Source: Gnetum montanum
Taxonomy: Eukaryota; Streptophyta; Gnetopsida; Gnetales; Gnetaceae
Direction: 5' to 3'
DNA length: 64,000 nucleotides
NCBI GenBank assembly: GCA_015680685.1
Contig: MNCI01003660.1
Coordinates: forward strand, 298,428-362,427
Below the pieces are notes generated by a model. The model made no database searches. It was not told the origin of the DNA and saw only the letters and a program-made list of their open reading frames with translations. A program made the position numbers and the translations under genes. Position 1 is the stretch's first letter, and the number at the start of each line of letters is the position of its first letter. This document shows, in pieces, positions 33,609 to 46,199 of this stretch.

Positions 33609-34553
33609 TGATCAATCATCAGTGTATCGCATTAATGGGTCCCCATTGATTTTTCCTCATTGACGCAACCCCATCAACGTGGTGTTCCCCCATCGACAAG
33701 GCCATGTCAATGTAGCGTTTACTATGTCTATGAAGCCCCATCAACATAGCTCTTCAATAAAGTCTATAAATACATGCTCACCAACCATGTTTATAGCATG
33801 TCTTATAATAGTTGTAGTAAAGCACTTGCAATTTTATCCTTTGAGAGTTAGAATATTTCTTTAAGTGCCCACAGCAGGAGTCAAAAAGTATACGGATCTT
33901 TATTTGAGCACTGTTGTATCTAAATATACTAGTGTGAATGGAAATAAAGATGAGCCTTTTAATCAAACCTTGCAGTACTTGGAATAATTAGTGATTCATT
34001 TATGCATTTATTGTTTTTATTAATCATGACATTAATTAAGCTAGATTAGATTTTAAGTGATTAGTTAATTAATTAAGCTAAATAGATTAAACACATAAAT
34101 ATGATCGCTTCAAGTGTAAACATGTATTCTCTTGGTAATTCTAGCAATGTTATTGCTTGGTTCGCCCAGTAGTATAGTGCTTAGTAACCCTAGCAATGGA
34201 TACATGGGTTCAGAACATGTATGGAAAGTAGTACTGTATGCTTATGTTAGGACTAGTTAGAGATTAGTTAATTAGTTAAATCAAATTAGTTATTAAATTA
34301 CATCATTTCTCTATTTTAAGTACCAGGAACATAAAACATAAAATAATAAAAATCATATTCCTTGATTACACTTAACCATGCAATGTGCATCACAAGTGTA
34401 ATTAATAAGACAACGAATGACTATTAGGGCAAAGTTCACTTCTTAGAAGACTAGTGCACTAGAAGACATAGAGTCCATGGAATTTGACTAGATCATGCAT
34501 GAATGCTTCATGATTTGTATGGTTGGGCATAGGGGTACCTCAACTACTCATCA
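33609..34553 (+). repeat. 5' LTR of F
   Basis: TGATCAATC ... CTCATCA, 945 bp. TATAAATA lies at 33765-33772, preceded by several 'ccccatcaac' words. Confidence 0.88.
33765..33772 (+). promoter_or_regulatory. TATA box of F 5' LTR
   Basis: TATAAATA after a run of CATCAAC(G/A)T-GGCC-type words. The 3' LTR has the same at 44824-44831. Confidence 0.6.
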
Positions 34554-34554
34554 T

Positions 34555-34572
34555 TGGTGCCATTGCCAAGGA
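34555..34572 (+). promoter_or_regulatory. Primer-binding site of F
   Basis: TGGTGCCATTGCCAAGGA, one base after the LTR. It has four transitions from the tRNA-Asp complement. Confidence 0.8.
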
Positions 34573-34705
34573 CTCTTTTTGTTTGAAACCTACACTATCT
34601 AGGTTTAGTAAGCATCATTAACATCGTTGGGCGAATCCTAAAGGTCAAAATCATTCTCAAATAATATAATTACATAAGAACACTGTATTTTATTTCTATT
34701 GCAAA

Positions 34706-37140
34706 ATGTCTTCTTCTCATAAGCATGATAATACTAAACCACTAGTCCCTCAACAATGCAAGGTGGTATATACTCATCCAAATGAGCATGTACTTGACTT
34801 CACCTTCATCCTACATCAGGATGAACAATTGCAATGGAATGATATGGAAGGCAACATTATAATGCCTCCCAATTGATCTGTGACCATGATGATACTTTTA
34901 ACTCTTAAGAAATTAGGTATCGAAGATCTTTAAGAGGAGTATGTTGTGGATGATTATGACTATCGAGACTACCGTCCCACTAAAACACAATGTCAAAGTG
35001 ATTGATACTAGGAGAAGCACCATGAGTTTGTGAAGGGAAAATGGTTCACTAATCCTTTGTTCCTACTTAACCAAGATGACAATGAGGACCCTCCCTATGG
35101 GGGCTCTCAACATGAAATTTATCCACCCCTTGTTACTAGTAATGGGGGTGTGGCCCTAAATCTACAGTCCACTATCAATAATCTAGGTTTAAGTAAAGAT
35201 GGTAGTCAAGGTAGGGGCTTGGATAAGCATCAAGATGATAAGAAAATTGATGAATGTGGGCGTGACAAGCAAAGGGGAGTTGGCAAATACCATGGTGATG
35301 GTAGTCCTCCTCCCTCTTCATCCTCTTCATCTGTATCATTTTCTTCCTCTTCTAGTTCCGACCAACACCACAAAAATAACAACTATGATGGAGGTGAACA
35401 ATAAGATAACAATGATGATTGTCAAGCCCATAATGATCAAAGGTGTAACAGAGGACATCATTGGAAACAACAAAATAATGATGATGATGAGCCTTTTCTA
35501 GTAACTTAAAGCATGCTAAATATTGAAGAGGCTATAAAAATTCGAACTAGGCATGTGAAAGATAGTCAGATCAAATGACATAATATGAACAATATTCCTA
35601 GATTTGAGAGGGGATATAATTTTGATCAACAAACACATCTTCAAAATTTTCATGATGCTTGTTCCTTACAAAATATTGAAAACAATTGGCAAAAACTAAA
35701 GCTATTTCCCAAGACACTCATCAAAGAAGCAAAAAGCTAGTATCGATCCTTGGAACTAGAATCTATCTACCCGTGGGCTACAATGCTCAAGCTATTAAAC
35801 AATAAGTATCAAATGTACTCTAGAGTGTCTAATATAAGAAGGCAGATCTAAGGATGGAAGCAAGGAAACCATGAACACTTGGACATTACCATGAGCAGAT
35901 ACTATTCTCTCATACACCGATGCCTTGACCATGGTTATTCTTAGCAGGAACAACTTTGCCATATCATAGATGGACTTAGATAAAAAATGAGGAAAAATCT
36001 TGGGGTCTATGCCCAAGGTATACTATCAAAACCTAAAGCCTATCAAATTCAAAGGCTAATTGAGTAGGTAGCAAAAGAAGAAGAAAATTTAAGAAAATTT
36101 GAAAGTGCAAAGGAATACAATAAGGATCCTTCCATCAAAAAAAGGGGGGTCTGATTTTGTGACAGCGAGGAGGAATCACCACTTGATGATGTCGTAAATA
36201 GAAATACCTTGTCGATTCAAAAAATTATGTCTGAAATTTCAGCAAAGGTGGATAAAATGTGGAATTCGTTGGATGAAAAAGTCTAGACTACTTTAAATAT
36301 TATCAAAGAATCACAAGAGCAAATTAGTGATCATAACTGTAAGAGGCAAAAAGAAGGTGAACGTGCCTACCAAAGGGGTAAGGGAAAGATTGCTTCAATA
36401 GATGAAGTTGTGGAAATTGATTTAGATAATGACAGTGGATGTGACATCTACCAATACAAACATCCTAAGGGATGTTGCCCCATTGTGTCACACTTATAAA
36501 AATCTAGGCTGTATGCTCTAAATCCACGACTAGTAAGAACATAAGCACCCAGAAGGTTGCCTTACCCTTAAGGCAATCCCAAGTAGTTCCATTAGCCACA
36601 ATAATAATATCCAAGTGGTGAAACTCCACCGCAACTGTATAAGCAATATCAATAGTGGCACCAACCACAGTCATGAATGATGCCACCACCAAGATAGTAG
36701 TATCCTTATAAGTAACCAAATCTATATGGGTATTACATTCAGCAACCCCTATCTCCACATGGCTCTTCTAGTCATGTTTCTCCTTTCCAACATCACTACC
36801 ACCCTCCCGAATACTACAAAACTCATTCTCCACATTTTAGGAGGGATGCCACATTTTATCCTTATCCTCCTCCAATTTTTGCACTTGTTCCTCAACCCTC
36901 AACCCAACTACAACCTACTCCATCTATGCAAGGTGAACTTCTAGCCCAGCCGTAGCAACACAATACTACTAAGGTCATCAATCTACAACTAATCCATCAA
37001 CCGAGGGGTTCAAAACCTTGTGCTTGTAAAAGATCATTCTTCTAACCCAAAAGTCCTACTAAGCCCTTATAGACTCAACTAATTAATTACCCTTCCCCTA
37101 CTTCATCCTCTACAAACCATTCCATTGGGTTCCCTTTAAA
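34706..37140 (+). pseudogene. Gag (F)
   Basis: ATG at 34706 gives MSSSHKHDNTKPLVPQQCKV, then THPNEHVLDFTFILHQDEQL. E gag has matching parts after its own start. A Ser run follows (about 35310-35370). The Retrotrans_gag core is at about 35600-36000 (WQKLKLFPKTLIKEA). A helical KVDKMWNSLDEKV precedes the knuckle-like CDIYQYKHPKGC (36440-36475), whose second Cys is Tyr. The tail is Pro/Tyr/Gln-rich (about 36600-36960). About a dozen stops or shifts. Confidence 0.78.
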
Positions 37141-37684
37141 TCAAATGCTATCCAAAATCCATACTATTATGCTCACCCATGTTGTAACTGATTGGATCCG
37201 AGCTAGCAACCTTCCCAAGAAATTAGCTAATCCTAGGAGTCCTCTTATCTATTTATAGATTACTGGGAATGAACAATATAAGGCTCTGCTTGATTCAAGT
37301 TCCAATGTGAACTTGATTTCTCATGACATGTATGCTACCTAGAACATGATGCCTCTCAAGAAGAGCAATATCATATTAGAATTGGCAGACCATTCCATCA
37401 CTGTTCCATTGGGATTGGTTAAAGACATTGTAACCACTGTATGTGGGTGGTCTTATCCTACTGATTCCCTAGTAATCAAGATTAAAAATTACAAGGAAGA
37501 CTTCCCAATCATTATGGGAAAGGCATGGTTAAGCACTGTTGATGCAAGAATGGGCATTAGAGATCTTTCCTTGGAGATATCTAAAGAAAATGCATTTGGA
37601 AAGATTGAAAAGAGACAAGTTTTATGCATCGCGTACAACAATACAAGGTGTCATTACATGCAAAAACTATGGTTTGTGAAATGA
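37140..37684 (+). pseudogene. Retropepsin-like protease (F)
   Basis: MLTHVVTDWIRASNLPKKL leads into ALLDSSSNVNLISHDMYAT. From 37346 the frame is open for 112 codons: KKSNIILELADHSITVPLGL, IVTTVCGWSYP and IMGKAWLSTVDARMG. The active-site D-S-G is D-S-S. This is the best preserved protease C-terminal half in the window. Confidence 0.78.
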
Positions 37685-38130
37685 GCATCTATATATGCAT
37701 GCAAGTAGTGTGTACATGAGGTAGATATTCAAAGGTGTCTATATGCAGCAACCACAAAACAAGAGGATACCCAGTGGCTAATTACTGATTTTGATAGTAG
37801 CATAATGTGAATGGAACGTACAGAGAGTCTAACATGCATTTATGTCATAGGCACAAATGAACTAGAGCAAGGTCATCACCAACTCTCTAATGATGAAAAT
37901 GATGATACTAATTGAGAAGAGTTGGAGATCCTTGAGAATTTTAAATAAGAGCCCCTAGAGTTGAAATCTCTACCTACCAACCTAAAATATGCATTCTTAA
38001 AAAATGGCATGCTAGTCATACTAAATGCCAAACTTTCTTTTAAACATAAAGAAAAATTGTTGAAAGTGGTCAACAAATGGCCAACAGCCTTTGCTTGGTC
38101 ATATCCTAAACGCACTGTAATTGATCCACA
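37685..38130 (+). other. Protease-RT linker of F
   Basis: Polyprotein linker with stops, homologous to 4669-4938 and to E about 56380-56720. No motif. Confidence 0.5.
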
Positions 38131-39035
38131 GATATGCTAGCATTGCATTTACATTGATCCATCCATGAACCCAAGGAGGCAACCACAATGGCAATTAAAC
38201 CCAAACATGAAGCAAATTATCACAGAGAAGATTGAACAACTCCTTAAGATAGGGTTCATCTACCCCATGATGGATAGCAAGTAGGTTAGCCCACTTATGA
38301 TAGTGCCAAAGAGAGGTGGCAAATGATGGGTTTGTATTGACTTCAGGCTATTAAACATGGCAACATTCAAAGATCATTTTTCATTTTCATTTGTTAATTA
38401 GGTGTTGGACACTATATCTGGGTATTATTATTATTATTTTCTGGATAGTTATAGTGACTATAACCAAATCTAGATTGCACCAAAAGATTAGGCCAAAAGA
38501 ACATGCACAAGTCCCTAGGGAACTTTTACATATCACAAGATGCCTTTTGGTCTATGCAATGCTCTTGCCACTTTCCAATATCTGGTCTTAAGTATCTTTC
38601 ATTAGTAAATAGGTAGTGGAGTGGAAGTCTTTATGAATGACTTCTCCACTTATGACACTACATTCAAGTAAGCCTTGGACAGCCTTGAGAAACTACAAAA
38701 AAGGTGTGTGAAAACAAATCTACTACACAATTAGCAAAAGAGCCATCTCATGGTCCAAGAGGGCATTGTATTGGGGCACAAAATTTTGTAGGAAGGGATT
38801 GAGGTACATCCCAAAAAGATAAGGATCATCCAAGAAATCACCCATCAACTAGAAATTATCAAAGATGTTCAGTCATTCCTTGGACACACTAGTTACTACT
38901 GACGATTCGTAGATAATATCACTAAGATTGAAAAATCATTGGTCGAGCTAACAAAGAAAGATGCTCCCTTCATCTGGACCAAGGAATGTAAAAATGCATT
39001 CTAGAGCCTTAAACAAAATCTCATAGAGACTCTAA
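38131..39035 (+). pseudogene. Reverse transcriptase (F)
   Basis: Athila-type RT: CIYIDPSMNPRRQPQWQLNP, IEQLLKIGFIYPM, KRGGK, IDFRLLNMATFKDHFSFSF, SDYNQI, GTFTYHKMPFGLCNALATF, and VFMNDFSTYD where the second catalytic Asp is Asn or the pair is shifted. Then VQEGIVLGHKIL, VQSFLGHTSYY and LTKKDAPFIWTKECKNAF. About ten stops. It copies element RNA into DNA when intact. Confidence 0.82.
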
Positions 39036-39044
39036 TTCTATGAG

Positions 39045-39430
39045 CATCTAACTAGTCTATACCATTCCATATCATGAAAAATGCATCTAATTATGCCTTG
39101 GAGCTGTGTTGACATAGTTGGATGGTAAGAAACATCCATATTACATCTACTATGCAAGTTAAAGCATTGTGGGTACATAATTAAATTACAGCACCATGGA
39201 GAAAGAACTAATGGAAATGGTGTATGCTCTGGAAAAGTTTAGGCACTGTGTGCTTGCATATAAAGTGTTTGTGCACACTAATCATAGTGCCATCTACTTC
39301 CTCATGAATAAGTCAATAGTGAGCCCCTACATTATATGATGGCTAGTGATCTTACAAGAATTTGATCTTACAATGGTATATCAAAAGGGAACTAAGAATG
39401 TGGTCACCAATCACTTGTCTCGATTATGAT
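39045..39430 (+). pseudogene. RNase H (F)
   Basis: KNASNYALE (first Asp of the usual DASNYALG changed to Asn), a frameshift, then the TMEKELMEMVYALEKFRH motif, VHTNHSAIYFLMNKS and VTNHLSRL. Inactive as it stands. Confidence 0.7.
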
Positions 39431-39479
39431 GGAATAAAAAAGAGGAGGAGAGTCTACTCTCTAACCAATTTCCTGATGA

Positions 39480-40830
39480 ACCCCTCTTTACTACTGCAAT
39501 AAATGAACAAATGCCCATAGAACCAAAATGTTATTATTACATCCTTACTTATCTTCTCACTCAGGAGATGCCATAAGATCTAGACCACAAAAAGAAACAA
39601 TAGTTTCTTCATCAAGCTAAGAACTTCATGGAAATAAATGGATATTTTTATAAGGTATGTGCCAATGGCCTAGTTCGTTGGTATGTACCTAATGCAGATC
39701 AATTGCACGTTCTCTAGGATTTTCATGAAGATCCTTATGGGGTCCACTATCCTAGGAGATGCATGGCCATAAAAATCTTGATGGCAGTATACTATTGGCC
39801 CACAATCTTTAAGGACACCCACCAATTTGTCCAATCTTGTAAGCATTATCAACAAGATGATGGGATGACCACATGAATGGAGGGTCCTCAATAGTGGATT
39901 CAACCACTAGAATCCTTTGATATATGGGGCATAGATTTCATGGGTTCCATCACACCCATGTCTAACGGGAAGGCATATATAATCGTTGTCATTAACTACT
40001 ATACCAAATGGGTAGAAGTAGTAGCTGTCATTAATTGTATATCATCAACTACTTCTTGATTTGTACAACAAAATGTTATGAATAGGTTTGGGGTGTCACA
40101 TGCACTAATTTTTGATAACAAAACCCATTTTATAGGTGCCACTTTTTGAAAAATCATGCAATGCTTAGGGGTTGTACATAAATTAACAACGCCCTATTAT
40201 CCCCAAGCTAATGGTCAAGCAAGGGTGACTAACAAGGAGATTACAAAGATTCTAACAAGAACTATTAGCAAAAATAGGAGAGACTAGAGCACAAAACTCA
40301 ATGATGCCCTTTGGACCTACCCCTCAACATGAAAACTCCCTATTGGCTACTCTTCCTACAAGCTAGCATATGGAAAACTTCTAATGCTCCCAATTCAATC
40401 CGAGCTCCATACACTCTCAACAATCTATGACTTGGATCTTGACCTAAGTTTGGCACACAAAAAAAGATTGATCAACCTCAATGTGCTAGGCAAAAATCAA
40501 TTAGTAGCCCTATCTTTGGATGAAGTGCACAAGACATTCAACAAACAATGTCATGACCTTAGAATACAAAAATTGAAATTTCAACTAGAAGATAAGGTTT
40601 TCTACTAGAATCCCACAAACATACCTCAAAAAATCAAGTTCCAAATGTTGTGGGAGAGGCCTTATATAATCAATGACACCTTTTCCTCTAGGGCCATGAT
40701 CATATAAAAACCTAAAAGCCCAAACAAAAGGCAATTGGTCAACATCCAATAGATAAAGCCTTTCCACGAGCCAAAACAAGGCAATGCAACAAATACCTCA
40801 ACGGTTGGACAACCATGCTTAATTTTTTAG
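39480..40830 (+). pseudogene. Integrase (F), nearly complete
   Basis: The zinc region has HEDPYGVHYPRR and CKHYQQDDG (second Cys of C-x2-C is Tyr). The core has WGIDFMGSITPMSNG with the first Asp, ALIFDNKTHF with the second Asp, and YYPQANGQARVTNKEITKIL with the Glu, so D-D-E is kept. The C-terminal part has an open 74-codon stretch (40384-40608) and ends VGQPCLIF at 40830. Few stops. It would insert the DNA copy into the genome if whole. Confidence 0.82.
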
Positions 40831-42909
40831 ATCTCTTTCTTCCAACTCAATTGTGAGGGAGATAGCCATCCATGCTAATAATATACATGGCTCCTTAGGT
40901 TTTCTATTTTTTATTTTACACATTTTTGTCTTTGTAATTTGTTTATTTTACATGTTTTTTTATTTTAAAACTTTATCCTATTTTACACCATCATTAGTAC
41001 ATTTAAATCTTTCTTGAGTATTTTACACTTTCTTATATATTTTACTTCATTTTTAGTGTGATTTTCTAATTTTTGTTAATAAATGTTCTTTGTGCCAATA
41101 GGACACAATGGTGCTATAGCTGCTACTAATGGTGGTTTGTGCTTAATGTTTTTTTTGCTAATGTCTTTTTTCTATTTTTGAATTTTTGTACCAATGGCTA
41201 TGTCATGGTTTCCTTTTCATGGAATAGGCAGTGAGTCCACGACATTCACCCATCCACAAACTCTATGGTTTTCCTTGTTCTAGAAGTTTGAAGTCCCTTT
41301 CATTAAATAAACTTTTAATAAATTTATGACCTTGGTAGTTTTCAAAATTAGGAAGGATTCAAAGGTTTGCATAGGGTATGACTTCAAGGGGACTCAATAC
41401 TCTTTGTACTCTTCTACTTGCTCAGGTGCATGAGTGTTTTCATAGACTTCTTACCATTCTATGTCAACCAATAATAGCAAGTTAAATAAAGTCTTTGCAT
41501 GGTATGGTTCCCATCCAAAATGAAAAAAATGAAAAATAAAATAAAAAAATAAAAAAACATGATGAAAATTCAAAGCACACCCCTTAGACAAATAAATAGG
41601 CTACAAGCATTGGTTATGGGACTAGAAAGACATGTTACCCATGCCTGAAGGTTCCCTCTGAGTAAGGCCCTCTCTCACTTCTTACTTCTCTTTTTTATAC
41701 TTTATGGAATGGTGGTTATTCTGTGGGAGCACACTTGTTTCTTGAGGAGGTGGATTGATCTTGGAGTGACAACGCGGAGTCACTAAAAGTGATTGGTTTT
41801 CGTCTAGACTGAGGATGGATCTTCTCAGGTCATTTCAACACAAATTCATAAGGGACTTCTTATGACCTCAATTCAAAATTCCATTCCAAATTCTCCATCA
41901 TTTGTCTATGCTGCTCATAACTCACCTTACTATTGATGTCCATGTTCTTGATTCGACGTCTTTGTCTAACATACTTGAATTCTTTGGTAGAATCTTCTAG
42001 GTTTTGGTCCTTAACTTTCATCAACCATTAATCACCTATCAGGCCCATGAACTCCTTAGGTTGAGGTTATGTAAGGAAAACAAGGCATGTGCCTACTATG
42101 GTAAGGACCCACGTGCATATCTCTTAGTTGGGTTCATTAAGCACCTTATCCTTAGGCATTCTTGCAAACAGAATCTTTCGTACACCCATTTTCTGCATCA
42201 AACCATGTGCTCCTTTACATATTTTCCTATATACACACATTCTCCATCAAATTTTTCAGTTTTTGAGGTTTTAAAGACCCTCTTCAATGATTTCATCATA
42301 TTCTTAGCTTTCTAGGACTCCATGGACTCCAAATTCATTCAAAAATTCCATGTATTTTTCAAGATATTCATATTTAAAAACATTTTCTATGGACCCTGTA
42401 TATGGGGCCCCATTGACGAAGCCAATTCATATACATAGCTCCATGAACATAGTGGAAAAACTGGCATAAATATGGGTATCCTTAGAAATTTTCACATTTA
42501 CTCACAAATGCCAAGGGAGTTTTTCAAATTTTCAAAGCCTAGAACCTTCTAGAGCCCATAACTTCCTAATTGTTTATCCAAATTACTTTGTTCTTTGACC
42601 CTATAGCTACTGAAGGTAAGCTCTTAGTCATGGGGACCACAACTGTATCATTTTTAATAGAAAAATATTTTGCCATTTTTCTAACTCCCACAAAGGTTTA
42701 ACTAAGAAATCAACATTTAAACACCAAATTATAAAAGTTAAACTTTCCCAATGAGCTCTAGTGACATGTATAATAAAAATTAATTAATAAAATAATCAAT
42801 CTGCCATGATCCAACCTTAGCCAAGTGTAACTAACTAATGAGATAAGGTACTCAAATATTCAAAGTTACACGTTATAATTACTAATCCATGGATTTGTTG
42901 TGACAACAA
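40831..42909 (+). other. F region between pol and ORF3
   Basis: T-rich DNA with at least six TTTTACA/TTTTACT words (about 40910-41055), the unknown conserved segment (about 41230-41465), one hairpin unit (41497-41585), and then a stretch of about 1.3 kb without recognisable content up to the ORF3 start. The open frame 42004-42315 has no homolog in E and is taken as chance. Confidence 0.55.
41497..41585 (+). repeat. Hairpin repeat unit (F)
   Basis: 'gcatggtatggttcccatc' and 'gatgaaaattcaaagcacac' flank an A-rich loop. The terminal CATC/GATG pairs remain and the middle of the stem is mismatched. Confidence 0.55.
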
Positions 42910-44418
42910 ATGGCACTAAAAGAGAAGCACACATAAGAAGGAGGACCATCTCAACAAAGGAGAAATGGCCAAGAATGGGAAGGGGCCAAGAACAAGCCTA
43001 GGAAGAACCACTACAGCCCACACCACAGGTCCTCTTCCAAAAGATGTCGAGGTGGAATCTATTCATCAGATTCCAAAACTAGCAGCAACAATAGAACATT
43101 CCCACTAGGATGAGGCACTAGCTCAGCAAGCAAACCTCGAGGTAACCTTAATAGAAGCCTTCTTAAATCAAATTAGATTAAGTAAGGTTCAAAAAATAGT
43201 ACTCCAAGAGTTAAAATTTGACCCCTTCCTAGAGCAAGCACTTAAAAAAGTATAGGACCAACTGAAGACCTCTCCCATATAACCAATTATCACTTCCACT
43301 AGGGAGTGGTACATGGGAGAGACATTCTCATTCTAGAATAATAGACAAGTCAGTTCAATAATCAAAATCAAGGACATCTCAGTGTCCTACTTAGTGCAAG
43401 ACATTGCTAAAGTGCTTAGGTTGCTAGAAATAAGGGAAAATCTCATTGAGATTCCAATGCAAGCATACCTTAACATCAAAAAGAAATGGGTGCGATAGTG
43501 CTATGGTGTCAATCACAAGGAGTTTGGTTCACTCACACTAACAAAAAGGATCCACTACAAGATTACAACCTTCCACCTGAACCCCACGATGAGGCCCAAC
43601 AAAATCACTATCTTTTCTACCCATGCGTGCATTGCTTTGAGTGGGACATTCCCTATCAATGTTCCACGACTAATCTATCTAGATATGGAGAAGCAATTTA
43701 AGGAAAATAAATGTGGAGGGAAGGCACTCCCCTTTCCATGCCTCATCAGAAAACTTAATCAGAGAGGAGGGATATTCTGTTATACAAATGATGTTCTCAA
43801 GCATGCTCTGACTGCTAATTGGGCGAAGATGATGAAAGACAAGATGCTTACAACAACCATTCAAGAAAAGGAGTAGAAACCACCACCTCCACCTACCACT
43901 CAAAAAAATATGCTAAACAACTATGATTAGAATTAGATAAGCAAGTGGCTAGCTTGTACTTGTTGTACAAGGCCAAGTTCAAGTACCACAAGGACACCAA
44001 GCAAAAGCTTACGGTGGCAAGCGCGGAACTTGAGGTTCTCAAAGGCAAATACACTAATCAAAGATTTGCTACTGAGAACCTAGCCAAAAGAATGAATGAC
44101 TACTAGGAGCTATAAAACATAGTCAAGGTGTTTGATGTTGAACATAAACAATTCGCTACCTAGTTTGTCAACGTTAAGGAGTTGTTCCCAATAATGTCCT
44201 ATCCATGGGATATCCCCATTCCAGTCCACATTGGCAGTGCTACATGGACTATGAATGATCCCTGAAGTAAGGAGGAGAAGATGAAGGCATTACTAGATGC
44301 CTTTCACCTTTCACCAAAGGTTGCAATCGTAGCAAGATAGCCATGGCCACCACACGTGCCTAAAGCTGGCAAAGGTCCTTCAAAACATCAAGAACCTCCA
44401 CCACCTGGGAGTGTCTAA
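42910..44418 (+). pseudogene. ORF3 (F), coiled coil deleted
   Basis: ATG at 42910 (MALKEKHT) matches the E start MAPKPRHP. The N-terminal domain (about 43080-43860) reads EWYMGETFSF, IKDISVSYLVQDIAKVLRLL, CYGVNHKEFGSLT, TFHLNPTMRPNKITIF, FPINVPRLIYLDMEKQF and ALPFPCLIRKLNQRG, the Transposase_32-like pattern. The long coil of E and G is missing. At about 43930 it jumps to LDKQVASLYLLYKAKFKYHK, then TENLAKRMNDY and the tail MNDPxSKEEKMKALLDAF, ending PPPPGSV at 44418. It has about ten stops. Role unknown, and the position is that of env-like ORFs. Confidence 0.65.
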
Positions 44419-44642
44419 TGTTCACAACCACCTTCATGCCATCAGAGGATGTGTTGTCCAGTTTTGATTAGTCATGTCATCGTGTTTAATGTTGTGTCTT
44501 GAACACCACAATTTTGTAATTTTGTTGATTTGTACACTTAGGCACTCAATATTGTCAAGTTAGTTTGTTATGTCAAGAGTTAGTCAATAATCCCATACCT
44601 TCCCAATTTTGTAAAGGAACTCAAGGATGAGTTTTCATTCAA

Positions 44643-44653
44643 GCATGGGGGTA
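44643..44653 (+). other. Polypurine tract of F
   Basis: GCATGGGGGTA directly before the 3' LTR. Confidence 0.75.
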
Positions 44654-45612
44654 TGATGAATCGTCATTATGTCACATCAACAGGTCCTTGTTGACATGGC
44701 CTCATTGATGGGGCTCCATCAACGTAGCCCCATCTACGTCGTGTTGCCCCATCAGTGAGGCCATGTTGACATAGTGTTTGCTACATCTATGGGGCCCCAT
44801 CAACATAGCTCTTCAATAAAGTCTATAAATACGTGCTCACTAGTCATGTTTATAGCATGCCTTGTAATAGTTATAGTAGAGCTCTTGTAGTTTTATCATT
44901 TGAGAGTTAGAATATTTCTCTGAGTGCCTGCAGTAGGAGTCAAAAAGTGTACAAATATTTATTCAAGCACTGTTATACTTGAACATACTAGTGTGAATAG
45001 CAATAAAGATGACCTTTTGATCAAACCTTGTAGTACTTGGAATAGGTTACTGATTCATTTATGCATTTATTATTTTCATTAATCATGTAAGTAATTAAGC
45101 TAAATTAGATCTCAAGTAATTAGTTAATTAATTAAGCTAAATAGATTAAACACATAAGTACAACCGCTTCGAGCATAAACATGTATTTTCTTGGTAATCC
45201 AAGCAATGTTATTGCTTAGTTCGCCAACTAGCATAGCGCTTGGTAATCCCAGTAGTGTATACGTGGGTTCAAGATGTATACGGAAAGTGGAACTAGATGC
45301 TTATGTTAGGACTAGTTAGAGATTAGTTAATTAGTTAAATCAAATTAGTTATTAAATTACTTCATTTATCTATTTTAAGTACTAGGAACATAAAACATAA
45401 AATAATAAAAATCATATGTCTCAATTACACTTAACCATACCATATGCATCACAAGTGTAATTGAGAAGATAACAAATGACTATTAGGGCAAAGTTCACTT
45501 CCTAGAAGATTAGTGTACCAGAAGACATAAATTCTGTAGAATTTGACCAGATCACACATGAACGCTTCATGATTCATATGGTTGGGTGTAGGGGTACCTT
45601 GACCACTCATCA
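44654..45612 (+). repeat. 3' LTR of F
   Basis: TGATGAATCG ... CTCATCA, 959 bp. TATAAATA at 44824-44831. U3 has six or so CATC(A/T)AC / GGGGC words just upstream. Confidence 0.88.
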
Positions 45613-45617
45613 ATAGT
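45613..45617. repeat. Target-site duplication of F, right (ATAGT)
   Basis: One A/G difference from the left copy. Confidence 0.75.
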
Positions 45618-46194
45618 GTGTCTAGATACTTCTGCATGATGACAATAAAATTGAGATTCATTTCTTCTATTACAACATTTGGATTAGCACTTAGTTTATT
45701 TTCAACATTTTATTCTTAATGCACTTTACTTTCTAGCACTTAACAATTTAATATTTGATTCCATAATTGCATGAGTACAACCACTTCAAGCATAATATAT
45801 TGACTTTTGGTAATCTTAACAATCAATACTTGGTAACCCAAAAACATTAATATAGGTTCATGATGAGTAAGAAAAGTGGGAATGGATGCTTTATGCTTAG
45901 GATAGTTTAGATTACCTTCAAGTTTATAGTTAGTTTAATATTTCAATATATCAACTACTACATTGTGTTAATAATTTAATAATAAAAATAATAAAAATGA
46001 AATTATCTTATGTTTCAGTCACACTTAACCATACCCATTGAGCTAGCACAAGTGATGATTAGAAAAACAACTAGCAACCTAATGCTTAATTATCTAGGAT
46101 ATTATTAGCCCAATGTTCCATAGAATTTAACTTGATAATGCATACACACTTATGATTCATATGGTTGGGTGTAGAGGACACTTGCTACTCATCA
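45618..46194 (+). repeat. 3' LTR of G, second part
   Basis: Continues the G LTR from 33608. It matches 17927-18504 and ends CTCATCA, followed by ATTTT. Confidence 0.85.
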
Positions 46195-46199
46195 ATTTT

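Larger units (their letters stand above)
33609..45612 (+). mobile_element. Athila-like element F, complete, nested in G
   Basis: A 12.0-kb element with LTRs at 33609-34553 and 44654-45612, primer-binding site, gag, protease, RT, RNase H, integrase, long 3' region, ORF3 and polypurine tract. It sits inside the 3' LTR of G with a 5-bp duplication. It was therefore younger than G when it inserted. Its own LTRs have diverged visibly and its frames carry stops, so it is not active. The catalytic RT box is FMND instead of FMDD. Confidence 0.92.
17658..46194 (+). mobile_element. Athila-like element G, interrupted by F
   Basis: 5' LTR 17658-18504, primer-binding site, gag, protease, RT, RNase H, integrase, long 3' region, ORF3, polypurine tract, and a 3' LTR split into 33340-33608 and 45618-46194 by element F. 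Joined, the 3' LTR is 846 bp against 847 bp for the 5' LTR. Without F, G is about 16.5 kb, longer than E (13.3 kb). The surplus is a foreign block at about 25.7-29.3 kb that includes an ALIX gene piece and a probable solo LTR. All coding parts have many stops, so G is the oldest of the three complete copies. Confidence 0.88.

Noticed and set aside
42004-42315. 103-codon frame between integrase and ORF3 of F
   Set aside because: No counterpart in E or A1, and no motif.
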